The notes beneath the pieces were generated by a model that made no database searches, was not told the DNA's origin, and was given only the letters and a program-made list of their open reading frames with translations. From positions 54,640,727 through 54,704,726 of the forward strand of contig OZ022259.1 in NCBI GenBank assembly GCA_963978905.1: 64,000 bases of DNA, given 5' to 3'. Position numbers and translations under genes: made by a program. Below, piece after piece: positions 10,366-29,814 of the stretch. Within the stretch, counting starts at the first letter, position 1, and every line of letters starts with the position of its first letter. The stretch is from Trichostrongylus colubriformis (lineage: Eukaryota > Nematoda > Chromadorea > Rhabditida > Trichostrongylidae).

Positions 10366-12376
10366 AAACATAACACACTGTGAGGCAAACATCGCTTAAA
10401 TTAACAATTCGATGGATATGAACAAATAGACCGATTCAAATACTTGCGTGGAAGAAACTGAAAATACTGATTTTTTTCTATAATTCAAATGATCGCAAAA
10501 GTGAAGCAATTTGCAGGATTAGCCAATATATTTATCTTTACGCCTAAATATGGAACCTTCCATAAAAACACGTATCTTGCATTCACATAAAAAACGAAAA
10601 CATCCTATATTTTTGAAAACATCCAATTGATATTATTCATTACCAGTTTTGCATTCGTTTTTTACAGTTTTTTCTGCAATTTTTTGACCCATAGCAGTTG
10701 CTTACCAGCCCTAGCTTAATTTCCGAAAATAGGACTTTTCATCGACAATACTCTTGAAGCGGACTTTTGGATTACTTTTTTGAATTACTTAAAATACATT
10801 TAAGCGGGCAAAAAGTCTCCACTCGCAAAAAGACTTTTTGGCGTGTAAAACGGAATTAAGATAAAATCAAGACCATTTATCCGAAATAGTTGGGACTCGA
10901 ACGATAATCGGCACACAGACGAATCTATAAAAACGCTGCCTTAGGATAATCTAAGCTCATTCAGTTGTGTAAAACATGCCAAACAACTGCAAAGCTTGGA
11001 CTACATTGTTATTATCACTATTATTAGTACTGTTCCTTGTTATTATCATTATTATTCTTGTTAGTACTGTTCCTTATTAGGTCTATTGACAGATGTTTTC
11101 CATCCAGTGTTTTGTGTGGTAGCGCCTCCTACAACGCATCAATAAATAAACATTGACAAATAAATAAAAACCACCAAATCCTGCCCGGAAAAATACGCGC
11201 CCGTTCCCCCACTGGCTGAACATTTGCCAAAGACCTGCGAAACTGCGTATATCCCTTGTGGAATGGCGGTGGCATGTTAAGTGGGTTGCCAAGCAGCGCG
11301 CGATTCGAAATCGAATCATTGGCGCTCAATCACTCTTCGTTGGCTCCACGCCGTGTGCGGCCTGCTCATCCAGCCTTCTCTTCATTTTCGTAATCCTCTT
11401 TTTTAAAATTATTAGATTGCTACATGCGTTAAGTGAATTTTTGTTAAGTAGGGGCTCCAATGGGTCACCTTCTGTGCAGCATTTCTGAAAAGTGGCGGTG
11501 GTTGGAGACTTGCTCATTTGTTTCTGCCATTCCATTTCATCGTCATCCCTCCTCATCGGACCTTGCATCATTCTTATTCATTGTAATTTACTACCTGAAT
11601 TGATTCCATGTGAATTTGTTATTCTGAGGCCGGAACTGTGGCGCTGTTCGGACTGAGGTAATCATTCTCCGTGCATACACATATATGTCGTTCGATGTTT
11701 TCATTTTTACACTCCTGACTGGATTCTACTCCACAATTCTTGAGTGGTGGCTTATAAAAATTAGTCGCCTTCGCTACAAGGTTGCATGTCCGCAATGTCA
11801 AGCTTCGAGAAAAGTTTATATTTTTCAAGTTGCTTTTCTTTTGAAATCGATCATAATCCAGTGCAGGTCTACTTCCCAGACCAGTAAACCCCTGTTTGCA
11901 TCGTGTCTGAAACTGCTGCTTGCTGAGTCCAAGCTCTATATCACCCGGCTTTCTTCAATATGCCTTATCACCCATCCTTAGCTTGTCTCAGTCTCACCGA
12001 TGCAAAATTTCTGCCCGGTTTCACGATCTCGAGAAAGTGCACTAATTCTTTTTAAGATCTCATAGATGTCAGGTTTTTCCCGCATGCCACGCTCCTCTAG
12101 TGTCATCCCACCCCTTTTGGTCATGGCCCGCCCACTGTGACAGGCCGATGACTCATATGTCACGTGTTCTCGGTCGTTCATCTCGCCCCCCTTTTTGTGA
12201 CGTCATGCCAGTGTTTCATGCTCGTATATTTAAAGAGGAAGTGATGGACGTCTCCAGGTATTTGTTCCGGTGTCGATTTCGTGTTTTCATGATTGTCTCC
12301 AACGTTTGAATGTTTTGTCTTATGCGTGTTGTTTCGCCATCGATAAGCTCATATTATGAAGCCGGCGGTCCCTTCA
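10366..12376. promoter_or_regulatory. Divergent intergenic region between dkc-1 and ran-1
   Basis: Two kilobases without a recognised gene must hold the promoters of both flanking genes. An AT-rich part near 10440-10700 lies just upstream of dkc-1. At about 11012-11078 a segment of ATTATTATCA-like text and TAGTACTGTTCCTT is duplicated in tandem. A CACGTG E-box (12161-12166), a TGACGTCA CRE-like site (12198-12205) and TATATTTAAA near 12226 lie 130-220 bp before the ran-1 start. Confidence 0.6.
12198..12205. promoter_or_regulatory. CRE-like palindrome TGACGTCA upstream of ran-1
   Basis: Perfect 8-bp CREB/ATF consensus 173 bp before the ran-1 ATG, with a CACGTG E-box 32 bp further upstream. An 8-mer can occur by chance, but the pairing and promoter position make regulation plausible. 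Confidence 0.35.
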
Positions 12377-12377
12377 G
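12370..12377 (+). promoter_or_regulatory. Likely spliced-leader acceptor of ran-1
   Basis: CCCTTCAG ends directly at the ATG (12378), leaving no room for an ordinary 5' UTR. This fits trans-splicing immediately before the start codon. Confidence 0.6.
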
Positions 12378-19833
<7,456 letters not shown>

Positions 19834-20392
19834 GCCAGAGCCGCAGTTTGTAGAATTTGCTCTAATCGATATTCGATTCTTTCGATTGGTCAGGCCTAAT
19901 GCTAACCGGTGGCCCAGTTAATTTTAATCAATTGTTGTCAGCGAAGTTTGTTTCATTGTTTTTACGTTTTCAGCCACGTGTATTTCTCTTCGTTTTTTGT
20001 GCAAATTCAGATCGTTGTTCCCTATTATAGCCTGATTAGCGATTAATGAAATAAACTTTTTGTGCATGACGTCATTTCTAATTTGTTCTTGGTGTCTGGT
20101 GTTAGCCGTCTCTATAGTTCACTTCGTTGGCTCAGTTCACGAAGCTGGTGAAGTTGTTTGTTATTGATGGGTGCATGAAGAAGTGGAGGGTGAGTGGGAT
20201 GATGTGCGTTTGGAAATATGTCAAGTTGCATCCGTCCGTGCGGAGAGGCTGAACGGCGTCTGAATATGTATGGCGTGGCACTATGTGTATTCAGTGCGAT
20301 GCGGCAGATGTACCGCCATGCATGATGCTATTTCCAACTCATATGTAATGCGGTCGTTTGAGTGATTATTCAGCTCGGCACAATTCAACTAT
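19834..20392. other. ran-1 3' UTR and downstream sequence
   Basis: Contains the ran-1 3' UTR to about 20075. The remainder to the foldback element shows nothing recognisable. Confidence 0.5.
20050..20055 (+). terminator. Poly(A) signal of ran-1
   Basis: AATAAA lies 217 bp after the ran-1 stop codon and is followed by CTTTTTGTGCATG. It is the first canonical signal downstream and gives a 3' UTR of roughly 230-240 nt. Confidence 0.7.
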
Positions 20393-20827
20393 CTACCCCA
20401 GATATCGCGAGTTGGTTGAAAAATACTTCTCGCTGAAACTGTGCCAAGGGGGTTACCTGGGGTGCTGGTCACTAACACGACATCCGTTTTTGGCGTTTGC
20501 GCCAATTTGGTGCAATTGCACCATGGTGGTGCAACAACTCGCTTTCACCAAAATCTCTGAAACTTTGTCTGTGGGAGTCCTTTGGGGTGCTGATCACAAA
20601 AATGACATTCGTTTTTGAACTTTGCGTCGATTTTGGTGCTATTGCACTATGTTGGCGAAAACCAGCTGTTGCACAGGCATGGTGCAATTGCATCAAATTG
20701 GCGCAAACGCCAAAAAACGGATGTCGTGTTAGTGACCAGCACCCCAAAAAACCTCCATCGGCGAAGTTTCAGCGAAAATTATTTTCTTGACCAACTCGCT
20801 GTATTTGGGGTAGGGTATCTGGGGTAG
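20393..20827. mobile_element. Foldback MITE, family B
   Basis: The ends are inverted copies: the left starts CTACCCCAGATATCGCGAG, and the right read in reverse starts CTACCCCAGATACCC. Both continue through TCGCTGAAAC and GGGGTGCTGGTCACTAACAC, with ACGACATCCGTTTTTGGCG further in. The middle holds a second, partly inverted copy of the GGGGTGCTGATCAC segment. No transposase is present. Target duplication not resolved. Confidence 0.75.
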
Positions 20828-22352
20828 TCATAGTGGAATAAATAGTGCCTTCAGCGCTAAAGGGGTTTGCATGTAATTCTTGAGATTTTTCTAAAGGATG
20901 GATTGCATAGCTATGGAGAGTCCGCACAGTTAGCATCAGCATAAGCAACGAAAGGTGTGGATGAAGTAATCCTACTCGACATTTCAGGTGCTTGATGCAA
21001 GGGCGGTGCGATTATTCCGCCGCTTGCCCTTTCTTCGTTATAAGAATTACCAGAAAAAGCAGCGCTGTAAGTGCTCATGATCGATGGAACAATCTTTATT
21101 GCGTTACACTTGGCCGCCCCCTCCCCACTGAACTGGTGAAGGCAAACGAATTGTACTCGGACCACTCACATTTTCAGCAATTCGTCTATTTGAATCAACG
21201 AAGTTAATGGGTTCAGCCAAGGCCCATCAGTTTACGCTCTAACCGTTCGCGGCGGAGAAGCAAAGCATGTGGAGATCGTATGAAAGCTGAGTTGATCAGT
21301 AATGTAACAACAGGTGAAGAACCCATTAAAAGCAATAGAACTGGAAATATGAGCTCGAAAGGTTCCCCTTTCACTCCTCATTCGCCCACCTCTGCGTCAC
21401 TAGCATATGGGGATAGTGCGGATGGGTGAGGGACTAAGTCAGCCATCCATTAGCCTCGTTCTCGCAGCAGCTCGCAAATGCTAGGCGGCATGAGCGGCAG
21501 CAAGGCGCATTTTTTCTACGGGGTCCGCGATAGTTTACCTCCTATGGTCGGGAATATTCGTTTACAGAGATGTCTCCCCAGTTCTCATTTTTTTCTCACC
21601 CTTGGTGATGGCTTTGACTGACTGGTACCTAATTCATAAGCCTCTAATTCACTGAGCGGCACATTCCACGCTCACTGGAAATTGAGCGCTGCCTGACACG
21701 TGAGAGGGAGGTGTGGACAATGTCTCCCGCCCCACTCTTGTGGTACTAAGCGGGGAGAGGTAAGGCGGTCAAGTTTCTCGTGGATGTCCTTGCAAAGCAT
21801 AATACAGTCCCTGTACATTACTATTTCAAGTTCAAATCGATTTCATACTAACGTTACCCAAGAAACAGAGCATTTCATGGATATTGTCCCACGTACCCCA
21901 GTCTTTTTTTTTGTATATCTGTGGCAAAGTGCACCAAAAGACTGCCTTGACAGGCTGCTAGAAGAATAAGGGTAATCCCCCAGCCGTTCAATGTGGAACA
22001 GGGCATGCACGCTCACGCTGGCTCATGCGTTAGTGGGATCCACTCAAGTAGTCCATCCGAGGTAGGTAGAGGAATACCAAAAATGGAAAGGTGAAGGAAT
22101 CATCCACAGAAATTGAAGTTCTTCTGTTACTCTTATGAAGGGTCGTATGCAATGTTTCAGGCGAAAAAAAAAACAAGAGTCCGGATGAGATGTAGCTTCT
22201 CAAAGTGACTTATGACGGGGTGGGACGAGAGGGAGCAGCCACGAGGATTTTGGCGGACGGGTGCCCAAATGGGTTGCTTTTTTTCTAGTTTTACGATTTT
22301 TGCTTTGGAGCAAAGGAATTGATTGTTAATTTCTGTTCATGTACTGTATCTA
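20828..22352. other. Intergenic stretch without a recognised gene
   Basis: Short frames only. I see no family resemblance, no tRNA and no clear repeat borders here. Confidence 0.5.
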
Positions 22353-22563
22353 TTAGGTTGGTGCATAAATAATGCGGCTTTTTATTGTTAAGTTTTTCTG
22401 TAGTGGAGAGGTTTTGGCGACTAATAAATAGGAAGCTGTCTTTGGCTGCGATGGCGAAAACGCCTCAAATAATCATTTAGACACGTTTTTGCTAGATTTT
22501 ATTATTGTTTCCCCTAAATAAATCTTGGTGAAAAAATGCCGCATTTATTATGCACTTACCCAA
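22353..22563. mobile_element. Mariner-derived MITE
   Basis: 211 bp with imperfect terminal inverted repeats (left TTAGGTTGGTGCATAAATAA; right in reverse TTGGGTAAGTGCATAATAAA), flanked by TA (22351-22352, 22564-22565). The ends resemble mariner TIRs. It contains no transposase. Confidence 0.8.
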
Positions 22564-24104
22564 TAGTGAAACGACTTTAGGAGGAACTAGAGTCATGAAA
22601 TTTCCGTGCATAGTTTATGTGGATATGGGAAGGGGTGCAATTCAGGTGCCTTCGTGGGTAACTTATACGAGCCGACAACACAGATGAGTTGCAATAATCC
22701 GGTAGGCGATCTCTGTGGGAATGGAAATCGATAACGGGCGCAAAATTCACCTACTTCGACTCCAATTGCCACCCACTCTTCACATCTTTCCTATTGATCT
22801 CACATTTTTTTCTGCCAGTAAGATTCTTAGTACTTTCTTTCGTTCAGAGTTTTCTAGGCCTCTATGCATCAGTGGAGTGTGAAGTATGTTAAACGTGCCC
22901 TCGCTTGACGAGCGTGTCAATAAGCGTTCCGGCAAGAATTGTTTAGTGCGAGACTACTACATATTGTTGTTTGCTTTTCTTCAGATTTTCACATTTAAGT
23001 GGGACTACCTGCCTTATATATTTTTCAGAGGAAAGCTGGTCAATTCTTCCTTCTTTCTCCTCGACAACCGCGTTGGACCGCTTCAAAACAATTTGTTGAG
23101 CAATGAGCAGTAGCCACAGTTCGATCAACAACTGCTTCTTACGGTAAATATTGATGTGGCATGTGTTAGCGATATTTTTTTGATTGAGTTGATTTTTTAC
23201 CCTCGTTCCTTGTTTAATGAATCAGGCCATCTCTCCCCGGAGAGGGAGGGCAGGGGTGATCCTGTGAACGGCTGATTTGATTGAATCAACGTGTCACATG
23301 GAACAGGGGCAAGAAAATCATTCAATCGATGAATTCAGTAGAAATTGAATAAATAAGTAGATAGGTGAATAAATAAATCTATATAAGCAGACCATGTCTT
23401 TCGTGTTGCAGTGAAGCTCAAGTATATCTAGCAATAATAGTGTGGATCAATTATCAAATGCCAGTTGGTTCGCTTTTTGCACACTCCTCTGATTCTGTTC
23501 GGGACGCATGTTCCTGAAACGTCCATACCCTCCCCGTCTACGCAACCGCGAGAGGATGGAGGAGATTTACACTGATTTTAATGCCCTTGAAGGACGCGTC
23601 CACAGCAGAATCTAGCTGGCTGCTGAGCTTTCGGCACATCTATGACAGTGACTGAACGACGGCGTCTGAATTGTGGCGGAATATAGCGCATTGGTAATAG
23701 TGCACTTAGTAAATGAACGGAGATCGGTGTCAGCCGGTAGTGACGTTTCGTGCATCAGCTTTATCATTTATCAGCCCTCCGCGCTCCTGATAAGATTGAT
23801 TCTCCGCATTTAAATCAGCGTAGAATACGTCACAACCGTTCCCGTGGGGTTCAGAGCACAGAGGCTCTAAACCCCACAACAGGTTCGGGTGTTTTCGTCC
23901 TCATGACAGGCGTTCATCTCAGCGCACGGCGAAGAAGCGACGGTGTCGCAGGAGAGGATTGCGTGGATGCTCTTGTTGAACACCAGCCCGTCTCGCTAGG
24001 AACGGGTACGCGAGCAGTTCTTGCTATCTTTGGGGAAAGTGTGAAGCTTGGAAGGCCCTTCCAAGAAGTATCCCGAAAATCGCGAAGGGAGAGTCAAAAT
24101 TTGA
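22564..24104. other. Intergenic stretch with possible small exons, unconfirmed
   Basis: Between about 22590 and 23110 there are plausible acceptors (TTCGTTCAG, CTTTTCTTCAG, TATTTTTCAG) and a GTATGT donor at about 22886 bracketing short open stretches. No family match supports them and two frames remain open, so I do not call a gene. The rest to 24104 shows nothing. Confidence 0.3.
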
Positions 24105-24365
24105 GCATTTTGCCAAAGCTTGGAGCGCGTTCGACAAATTTCGAATTTGGCAATTTGCCGGAGGTCGCGACCCGTTCGAAAAATTCAAAATTTGGCAATT
24201 TGCCAAAGTTTGGAGCCCGTCCAAAAAATTCGGAAATTAGGCAATTTGCCAAGGTTTGGAACCCGTTCAAAAAATACAAAAATTGGCAAATTGCTAAGGT
24301 TTGGAGCCCGTCCAGAAAATTCCGAAATTGGCAACTCGCCAAGGTTTGGAACCCATCCAAAATGG
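24105..24365. repeat. Minisatellite with a 45-bp period
   Basis: About six units start near 24104, 24149, 24194, 24240, 24285 and 24330, each with GGCAATTTGCCAAGGTTTGG-like and CCCGTCCAAAAAATTC-like parts. The period is 15 codons, so long frames stay open on both strands (a 260-codon plus frame at 23750-24532 and minus frames too). I regard these as by-products of the repeat. Confidence 0.85.
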
Positions 24366-27300
24366 GAGAACTCGTACGGGTGGGACAGGTAACTCGTCCA
24401 AAAAGCGAGAAATATCGAAGTCATTGGGTGATTCGCGCGCGAACAGGGAAGCTCGTCCGCGAAAAAGATAACTCGTACGCGGAAAGGGTAGCTCGTACGC
24501 GATTTGGACGAGTTAACTCGGTCGATTTGTAAAACTCGTCCATGCCCCACTAGTTTTAACATGAATTTCAAAATCTTCGAAACTGTGTGGCGGCTGGCTC
24601 AAAGCGATGCTGGCCCAACTCGGATCACGGGATCCTAGTTCGTTTCCGGCGGAGGCTAACTTTTTTGCCAACACTGCGATTTTCCGCTGTTTTTGTGGCG
24701 TTGCTCATCTGACTATAACTCCAGGTTTTCGGCACAAACTGTAAAACTCGTGCAAAATTCAATGTGTCAGTCCAATACCAAGAAACCGAGGGCCACTTTC
24801 CCCAGCTCTTGGCGTTGCACAGACACTCGCCTATCGGCTGAATGAAGCTTGTTCATGGAAGCTGTGCTCGAATGAGGTTTACCTCTTTAAGAACCACCCT
24901 CCATGAAAAGCCAACCTGGAGCGCTCACTTGCGCTCTGACCAGCGGGCTAGTGAGCGCTCCCAGCGCCGAGCGTGTTCGCCCAGGTGCCGCGGTCCTGTC
25001 GCTAACCAAACGCGAGGACACAACCGCATCAACGGCGGCTCAAGAAGAATTGCCTCCCCTACTGGGCCCAGTACCTGCTGAAACGTATCCCATGCAACCT
25101 GGTGCAGCGAAAATCTTTGCAGAGGGGAGAGCAGACTGATAGGTGATCGATGTGATTGATAATTGTGTCCAAACTTCTGCGGGGTCACGTTCACATTCGT
25201 TTCACGTTTTTGTTTCGTTCGCATTTGGTTTCGTTCGTTCAGGGCTTGTAATAGGTCCCTTAATACTTGCCATTTTAACGCAAATACTGGTATTACAGAA
25301 TGTATTCCGCCATGCTCTTTGGCGGATATAGCGACAATTGGTCAACTAGAGGGAGGGGGCACATGATTGGCTCAGGACCAGATGACAGACATGACTACAA
25401 TTCAGTTTTTGCCTTTGTTGCTTTCATAACCCACACGTTTCGATTAAATTCATGGTTGAATTGTAGATGGTGCTAGTACCCAACTTCCAAAATCTAGCCT
25501 TATTCACAACATCAAATGGTTACCTCGAACGGTCTACAAAGGGGGGGGGGGGTGGGGGTGCCGATCATACAAGGGGAATCGTATAGATTTTTTTGCCGTG
25601 GAGCTGTACGACCAAGTGAAGAAATGCTTGCATGGTCCACAGAACATTTTCAAACTTAATTGATTGGGAGCAAGATGCCTCCGAAACTCGGCCAGTCATA
25701 GGAGCATCCGGCATAAAGAGTTGCAAGTAGAAACTAATAGTTTTGAGGGGCTATACGGCTTGAAAACACCAAGGAACTGGGCTATTCAAGAATAGAGAAT
25801 GTCGTGAGATTTGTGAGGAACACTGAACGCGCGTCGAAGAAATCAATCGAAGGGCATGGAGGTGTATAATCGATCAGTGGACAGGGAAGGGAACCATGGA
25901 TTACAGGCAGGGCAGAGCATGCACATGGAGTGGAGTGGCGCCCATTGGCTGGGGCAGACCACCGGCGTGAGCAAGATATTGACTGGTTCAAAAGCTGGTC
26001 GATAAAAAATTGCGAAAATTCTAGCCTGGCAGGGGCTCCACCAGGGCTCGGCCGGTGAGTGACCATTCGATCGTAGGAATTTCCGAGACGGAGGGCTCCA
26101 AGTTTGGTAGGGGCGAGCGCGGAGCAAGTGTTATCATACCCCTCGTAAACTGTGATCATTGGAGACAATTGGCTCAGAGCGATGAGGGGCGGTTTGAGCT
26201 GACAGTCGAGGTTCGTACGCGGGCATCGGCAAGTTTTTACCAAAACTGCAATTTTCGCTAATATTTCGCAAAAATGCCAATCTGGACCGAGATTCACCCA
26301 CAGGAAGGCTTCTCTAGAGTAATGAACAGGACATTAGGCTCTCATACGGCAAGACCAGCCCATAAGAGGCCGATTCATGCCGTGGCAAAAATCTTAAAAC
26401 GCCCTTTGGGCGCTACATGGCTGGTGGGGTACGGTCAGCTACGACCGTTTCCCCATCCCAAGCGGGACTGCGCAAGCCCCCAGCCTGCGCGAGGAGGGAG
26501 AAGCTCCTCCTCGTGCCCTGGTTGGAGGGATAACCCGAAGCACCCGGCCCGTCTGAGCATCGAGCTCAAGCACCTACTGAAATTAGAAACTCAGATTTGG
26601 CACTTTGAGCTCAACTCAGGCGCCTTCCGCCTGACGCGGTGGTTCGCTCGCCGTTTACCAGCGATAAACCCAACTCGCGTGAAAGGCGAGATTCACGGAA
26701 CAGCCTCTTTCGCTGGACTCACTCACAGGTGAACCGTATCCCACGCAGGTTGATTGTGGCAAATCTCTGATAAGGAGGGGCCAGACTGATAAGTGATTGT
26801 GGTGATTGAGCAGTCTTCTCCAGGGGACGCAGCCTGACGTAAGCACTACTCATACCATCGTAGTAACGCAGCATAACGGCGATAACTATTCACAGCCATA
26901 CTACTGGGGATGCTCGAAGGGAACATCCCGTGATATCCTTCATTTTTTCCCCTTTTTCTTTTTTCTTTTGGTTGGGACGAGAGCCTTCCGCGATGCGCCA
27001 TGCATATGAATCAATCCAGAGCATTTGGATATCTAAGTATAACATAAGAGATCGCTTGCGATACATTCTGCTCAGTGTTCTCCTAGACTAGCGGTGGGCG
27101 CTATAGGCATAGAGGCCACTGTAGGTTGGAGTAATGAGGTTCATCCACCGAAGCTTCCAGCTTATCTATGTTCGAGTAAATTTCACAACCCGTTGCTCAC
27201 AATCGTTTTCCTTGCCTCGCCTTTATTGGCGTCTTGAATGTGCTGGGTAGTGTAAGTGGAAGCATGAGCCCAAATGTACTCGTATCCGAGCACCATCCAG

Positions 27301-27830
27301 GATTTTTCCGTTCCAGAATGGTGGGGTTGGCATGGGAGAACTGATACATGGACCGTGTAGATGACAGGGGCGCCTTCTATCTCTACACCATCCTTACCCA
27401 TAGACTTCAATACTGATTGTATTTTCTCAAGTAGTTTTACAAAACAACTCCTTCCAAAGCAAATCATGTTCGAAATACAATTTCCTGAAGCTCTATTTTG
27501 TGGGTGGGGGTCGATTAGTCGAAATTTCGCTTTGCGGCGTCACATTGGCGGCGCCATCAGCACGACTTGCTGCAATCGGTTGGAATTTCGCTCAGTATGC
27601 AGTGGACTGGAATCGTGAGGGACCTTCAGAAATTGCAGGTTGGAAGCTTCGGTAGTTCTTATATGTTGTGGTTGCAGCTGTTTCAACGGATTAAACCACA
27701 AACAGCTCGCACTCGCCACGGGCGGCCGCGCGAAAATTTGACAAATCAATCCCCACCCCTGATTCATCGTAACGAATTTGGAAGAGGGTGAACCTCTTCA
27801 TCATTCACCTAGGTCGCTGCTCATCGATGC
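24366..27830. other. Intergenic repeats, no gene recognised
   Basis: Two diverged related segments lie at about 24592-25165 and 26160-26815. Both open with a GGCTCA(A/G)AGCGATG block followed by a CAAAACTGC(A/G)ATTTTC-like block, and both close with CGTATCCCA(T/C)GCA and AGACTGATA(A/G)GTGAT. A related piece may occur near 28000-28110. A run of 12 G lies at 25541-25552. No credible protein is visible. Confidence 0.4.
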
Positions 27831-29814
27831 TGGCGGGAATTTATTTATTTATTTATTTATTAATACCCATTAATACCCATAATGCCCATTAAACTACGTG
27901 CTGGGACAAGCGTTTACTTGAGTATACCGAGGAAGCTGAATGGAAACGAAAACGCAAATCCGCCTTTTGACAGTTTCACTGTAGAGTGTTCAATGACATG
28001 CCTCGCCCACCACCGCTTTCGACACGGCGAGCGACGTCAACTTTTCGCCCAGGGCTGGGAACACAGTCTTCTTTGTATGGCATATTTCACTGGACTCATT
28101 CATTCTAACATTTATTTTTGACAAGTGGATTTTTTTCCAGCAACAGGCTCACAAATAATGCTGAAATTTGCAACAGCGCCTTCTACTACTTTGCCATCCA
28201 TGCTTCAACTATTGACGAAATCATTTGGTTACATGATAATGTGAAATCAACAGAACGAAATTCCAACTACGGCGTAGAAGATTTATCAGGAAATCAAATG
28301 AACTGCCGAGAAATCTCACTGGCATGCGCCAAGTCATTCACCCCGCATGGAATTGTGGAGTCGATTAAAGTGCCGTGAAAAACCATACACCTGGAATGGA
28401 CTGAATGGACTAATTTCAAATACTTAGTCAAAGCAATTGAACCAGTGACCTGTGCATCCAGTGAGCCGCTTCTGTACTCTGCACCACTGCCTCTTAATCA
28501 CAGTTGACGCTTCTACCGCTATTTAAATGGGACGGTAACAAGAAATGAAAGAGATTGATTCAGATCTGAGATCCAAGAGATTGGAAAAATGAGAAATAAG
28601 GGGGGACCAAGTCTGAAGATAGGCCGCCACACCTGAGACTTTGCTCACCTTCATCCAATGAGGTTTGAGTCAAGTGTCAGGCGGGATGGACCATCCCTGT
28701 ATAGTTGGTAGAAGATATAGGAATATGAGGACTGGTGAGGAGGAGCCGGAGGAAACCAGTAGACAGGCAGGAGTACAGTAGGAGGAGGAAGAAGGGGAAT
28801 AGCTTGAAGTCAATAGAGTTCTTGCGATATTTACACAATAAGTGTGGTGAGAAAGCGATAATACGTATCCCACGGTATTTTCCTCCAACGAGGGTTTCTG
28901 GGAGAAGAGAGACGGCGTGTGACGACATCAGTGACAATGCTTTGACACTGACGGCTGTATCTAAATAAATGTCAGGGATTTTTCTATCAAGTCAAATCCT
29001 TAGAGGCTCCCACATGATCATAAATGGAATATTTCCCTTCTGAAACTCAGAAGAACAGATAGCTAGTCAGCTACCCGACCTTGGCAAGGAGTTACCCAAA
29101 TATGCTGACCCTCTAAGTTCAATCAGAAAAAATTAGGCTCAAAATGAATGGGAAATTCGAAAGTCTAGCGGGACTCCTGCTGAGTGTCATACTCGTGATA
29201 CTCATTGATGCTGTAGAAGCAATCGAGAAAAGAAAAGAGGATCTGGATCATTCCTACAGGAAAGAAAGTGCATTCCACAGTGGTTGGATTTTCTCTTATA
29301 GTTTACACATGCGAAATTGTAAATGGGTACAGCTTGTCAACAGCGATCACGGGTCTTGGGAGCTCTTTGGAGCTCATTCTGGAGATTGGTGAAGCATACA
29401 CATAAGTGCTTCCAACTGACCCTCTTTCTTGACAGGGTCCTCTTAAGCCCCTGCCAGACTCACCATTGCATCTATTGGAACCTCATCAGAAGCAGAGAGC
29501 CCTCATTGTCTTGCCCCTATACCCCTTCTTTTTAATCGGACTTCTTGAAGATTGAACCCTGAAAGGTGAAGCGAAAGGACACCAAGGCCATCTAATGCGT
29601 CTTGCATTACAATTCTAAACTATTAACTCGACGAAAAAATCAAAAAATGCGGCCAAGTATGCCGTTTCTCCCAATAGAATCCTGTAAAATACCTCACCCA
29701 TAAATTACCTCACATAGTAAAATAACCTCACCCGAAAAGATGCCTTAACCAGGAAATGACTTTTAGTCGAGCAGAGCATAGTAGAGCGAAACGGCGAAGT
29801 GGAAACAGAATACC
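27831..29814. other. Intergenic stretch, no gene recognised
   Basis: Starts with a TTTA tetranucleotide run (27840-27862) and a short duplication of TTAATACCCA. Nothing else stands out. Confidence 0.4.

Noticed and set aside
23750..24532. A 260-codon open frame as a gene
   Set aside because: Its second half is the 45-bp minisatellite, whose 15-codon period keeps frames open on both strands. The first half has no family resemblance and no splice context.
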